From positions 1 through 33,661 of the forward strand of contig JAGXAR010000039.1 of assembly GCA_018971525.1 (NCBI GenBank): a DNA stretch of 33,661 bases. Direction: 5' to 3'. The notes beneath the pieces were generated by a model. That model was not told the DNA's origin. It did no database searches and worked only from the letters and a program-made list of their open reading frames with translations. Of the stretch, positions 32,174-33,661 are shown piece after piece. The stretch is from Nitrospirota bacterium (GTDB taxonomy: Bacteria; Nitrospirota; Nitrospiria; Nitrospirales; Nitrospiraceae). Numbering within the stretch: the first letter of the stretch is position 1; each line of letters opens with the position of its first letter. Made by a program: the position numbers and the translations under genes.

Positions 32174-33529
32174 ATGCATCCTCCAGTCCTGCTGCTCATC
32201 TCGGCCGATCCGCACGCCAGACCGTTGCTCGAACAGGGCCTCGACAGCCGCCGCGCCACCATCCTTCTTGCTGCCACGACCGAAGAGGGGCTCCGGATCC
32301 TGAAAGACCAAACAGGCCTTGCACTCGTCGTCTGTGACGAGAGCCAGGGACGGATTGCGAGCCAGGTGATCCTCTCTCAGGCCAGACGTACCTCTCACAA
32401 CCTCCCCGTCGTCATCCTCGGAACAGACGGATCAGCCAAAGCCGCGGTCGAGGCGTTGCACCGTGGCGCCACCGACTATCTCGCACAACCGGTCACTGCA
32501 AAGGATCTCCAGACCGCCGTCCACAAGACCCACCTCTTCGAAGCGCCAGAGCCCTCACCACAGGAAGAGCGTTCCTCAGCGTTCGATCAAATCGTCAGCC
32601 GGTCGCCCCAGATGAAACTGCTGAAACATCTGGCAGCTGAAGTCGCCCAAACCGATGCGACCGTCCTCATCACCGGCGAAAGCGGCACAGGCAAAGAACT
32701 CTTTGCCCATGGGATCCATGCCTCTAGCCCCCGGTCCAAGGGCCCCTTTGTGGCGCTCAATTGCGCCGGCATTCCCGAGCACCTCCTCGAATCAGAATTA
32801 TTCGGCTATCAGCGCGGCGCCTTTACCGATGCGAAGCAGACCAAACCGGGACGATTCCAACAAGCGGAGGGCGGCACGCTCTTTCTCGACGAAATCGGCG
32901 AGATGAGTCCTTCCGCACAGGCGAAGCTCTTACGGGTCCTGGAGAGTCACCAGGTCGATCCGCTAGGCGACACGCGCAGCATCCATGTAAACATTCGCGT
33001 GATTGCTGCTACCAACGAAGATTTGCCGGCGCAGATCAAAGCAGGGCGATTCCGCCTGGACCTCTACTATCGACTGAACGTCTACCAGCTGCGCATTCCG
33101 CCGCTCCGCGAACGACCAGAAGACATCGAGCCGATTCTGACATCGTTCCTGGACGCCGCCCGCCGCGATCACGGCTGTCGCATCAAAGGCATCACCCCGG
33201 CTGCTCTGACCATCCTGCAAGGCCACGACTGGCCCGGCAACGTACGTGAGCTGCACAACGTGGTCGAAGGGCTCACCATTACCTGCAAGGACGAGATGAT
33301 CCAACCGGACCATCTCCCAGCCATCGTGCGAGGCTCTGGATCGGCAGGGTCAAACGGAGAAAGCGAGAAAACGTCGCTCCTCGCCTTCGGCCTCTCGGTT
33401 CAGGATATGGAAAAGAAAATGCTGGAAGAAGCACTGCAACGCACAGGCGGCAACATCTCCGAAGCAAGCAGGCTCCTCAAGATCACCCGCAATACACTCC
33501 GATATCGCATGGCAAAGTACCACCTCTAA
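32174..33529 (+). CDS. sigma-54-dependent response-regulator-like activator with degenerate receiver
   Basis: 451 residues. Residues 5-120 are receiver-like: Asp12 and Asp55 are present, but the conserved Lys is Gln105 (YLAQPV) and the second acidic residue is missing, so normal phosphorylation is doubtful. The AAA+ domain has GESGTGKE (168-175), GGTLFLDE (233-240) and the sigma-54 loop as GAFTDA (215-220) in place of GAFTGA. The C-terminal Fis-type HTH is GGNISEASRLLKITRNTLRYRM. GGGAGG precedes ATG 32174. No histidine kinase gene is adjacent in the window. It ends just before a dispersed repeat. Confidence 0.9.
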   Translation: MHPPVLLLISADPHARPLLEQGLDSRRATILLAATTEEGLRILKDQTGLALVVCDESQGRIASQVILSQARRTSHNLPVVILGTDGSAKAAVEALHRGATDYLAQPVTAKDLQTAVHKTHLFEAPEPSPQEERSSAFDQIVSRSPQMKLLKHLAAEVAQTDATVLITGESGTGKELFAHGIHASSPRSKGPFVALNCAGIPEHLLESELFGYQRGAFTDAKQTKPGRFQQAEGGTLFLDEIGEMSPSAQAKLLRVLESHQVDPLGDTRSIHVNIRVIAATNEDLPAQIKAGRFRLDLYYRLNVYQLRIPPLRERPEDIEPILTSFLDAARRDHGCRIKGITPAALTILQGHDWPGNVRELHNVVEGLTITCKDEMIQPDHLPAIVRGSGSAGSNGESEKTSLLAFGLSVQDMEKKMLEEALQRTGGNISEASRLLKITRNTLRYRMAKYHL

Positions 33530-33531
33530 CC

Positions 33532-33653
33532 GGCTGTTGAAAAAGTCCACCAGCTTCGTTCTCAGCTCGCAAGAATCCTCAACGTACCCCTGAGGGTACG
33601 CCTCCGGTTCTTGCTCCGCCTGCGGCCTTGCTGGACGATCTTTTTGAACAGCC
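33532..33653 (-). repeat. dispersed hairpin repeat, copy 3 (inverted)
   Basis: The same element as at 30551-30676 in reverse orientation, with ends GGCTGTTCAAAAAGATCG and its partner GGCTGTTGAAAAAGTCCAC instead of GGATGCT. The core 33556-33631 is identical to the core of copy 2. It starts 2 bases after the activator's stop codon, so it may serve as its terminator. Confidence 0.85.
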
Positions 33654-33661
33654 TGCGGGAG

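Overview
The window looks like chromosome from a diderm, GC-rich, free-living bacterium. Lipoprotein boxes, a secretin, outer-membrane barrels, a YdbH/YnbE/YdbL set and two sigma-54 activators all point to a two-membrane cell. The gene styles (a Tad pilus locus with a secretin-less CpaC paralogue, duplicated BcsA with PilZ domains, a DsbA-type foldase fusion, a DUF3565 protein) remind me of Nitrospira (Nitrospirota). That assignment is an inference from general similarity, not from a search.

Left end (1-4710, minus strand): the proximal part of a tad/cpa locus for Flp pili. In transcription order it holds a putative sigma-54 promoter, the Flp pilin, a perfect 13-bp stem-loop, the prepilin peptidase (CpaA/TadV), CpaB, a short protein with only the CpaC N-terminal and BON-like parts, the CpaC secretin, a small lipoprotein, and a TadE-like pseudopilin cut by the window edge. 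A divergent TPR lipoprotein (4970-5974), a small unknown gene and a receiver-less sigma-54 activator (6472-7482) follow.

Centre (7873-21738): two cellulose-synthase-like loci. The first (minus strand) is bcsA with two C-terminal PilZ-like modules, overlapping a bcsS-like outer-membrane protein gene. The second (plus strand) encodes a single long polypeptide joining a GH8 glucanase (BcsZ-like) to BcsA and two PilZ-like modules, followed by a short BcsC-like TPR/beta-barrel protein. This long frame is interrupted by one in-frame TGA at 18909-18911, exactly where the sister BcsA has an Arg. No bcsB is visible at either locus. Between them lie a SurA-like/DsbA fusion, a molybdopterin sulfite-oxidase-like enzyme and a ydbH-ynbE-ydbL operon, predicted to form a lipid-transport bridge between the membranes.

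Right part (21755-33661): mostly housekeeping and single genes: dipeptide epimerase, DUF3565, a beta-hydroxyacid-dehydrogenase relative with a diverged substrate motif, an exported GlcG/HbpS protein coupled to a lipoprotein, a beta-helix secreted protein, coaE, trxB, thiI, an SRPBCC protein, a Cys-rich secreted protein, queG, and a second sigma-54 activator with a degenerate receiver and a GAFTDA loop. A dispersed hairpin repeat family occurs at 28351-28567, 30551-30676 and 33532-33653; the last two share an identical 76-base core in opposite orientation. I saw no rRNA, tRNA, CRISPR array, transposase or integrase.

The theme is surface attachment: Flp pili plus c-di-GMP-responsive beta-glucan synthesis, with sigma-54 activators close by. 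The most unusual element is the GH8-BcsA-PilZ-PilZ fusion with a minimal BcsC and no BcsB, and its in-frame stop.
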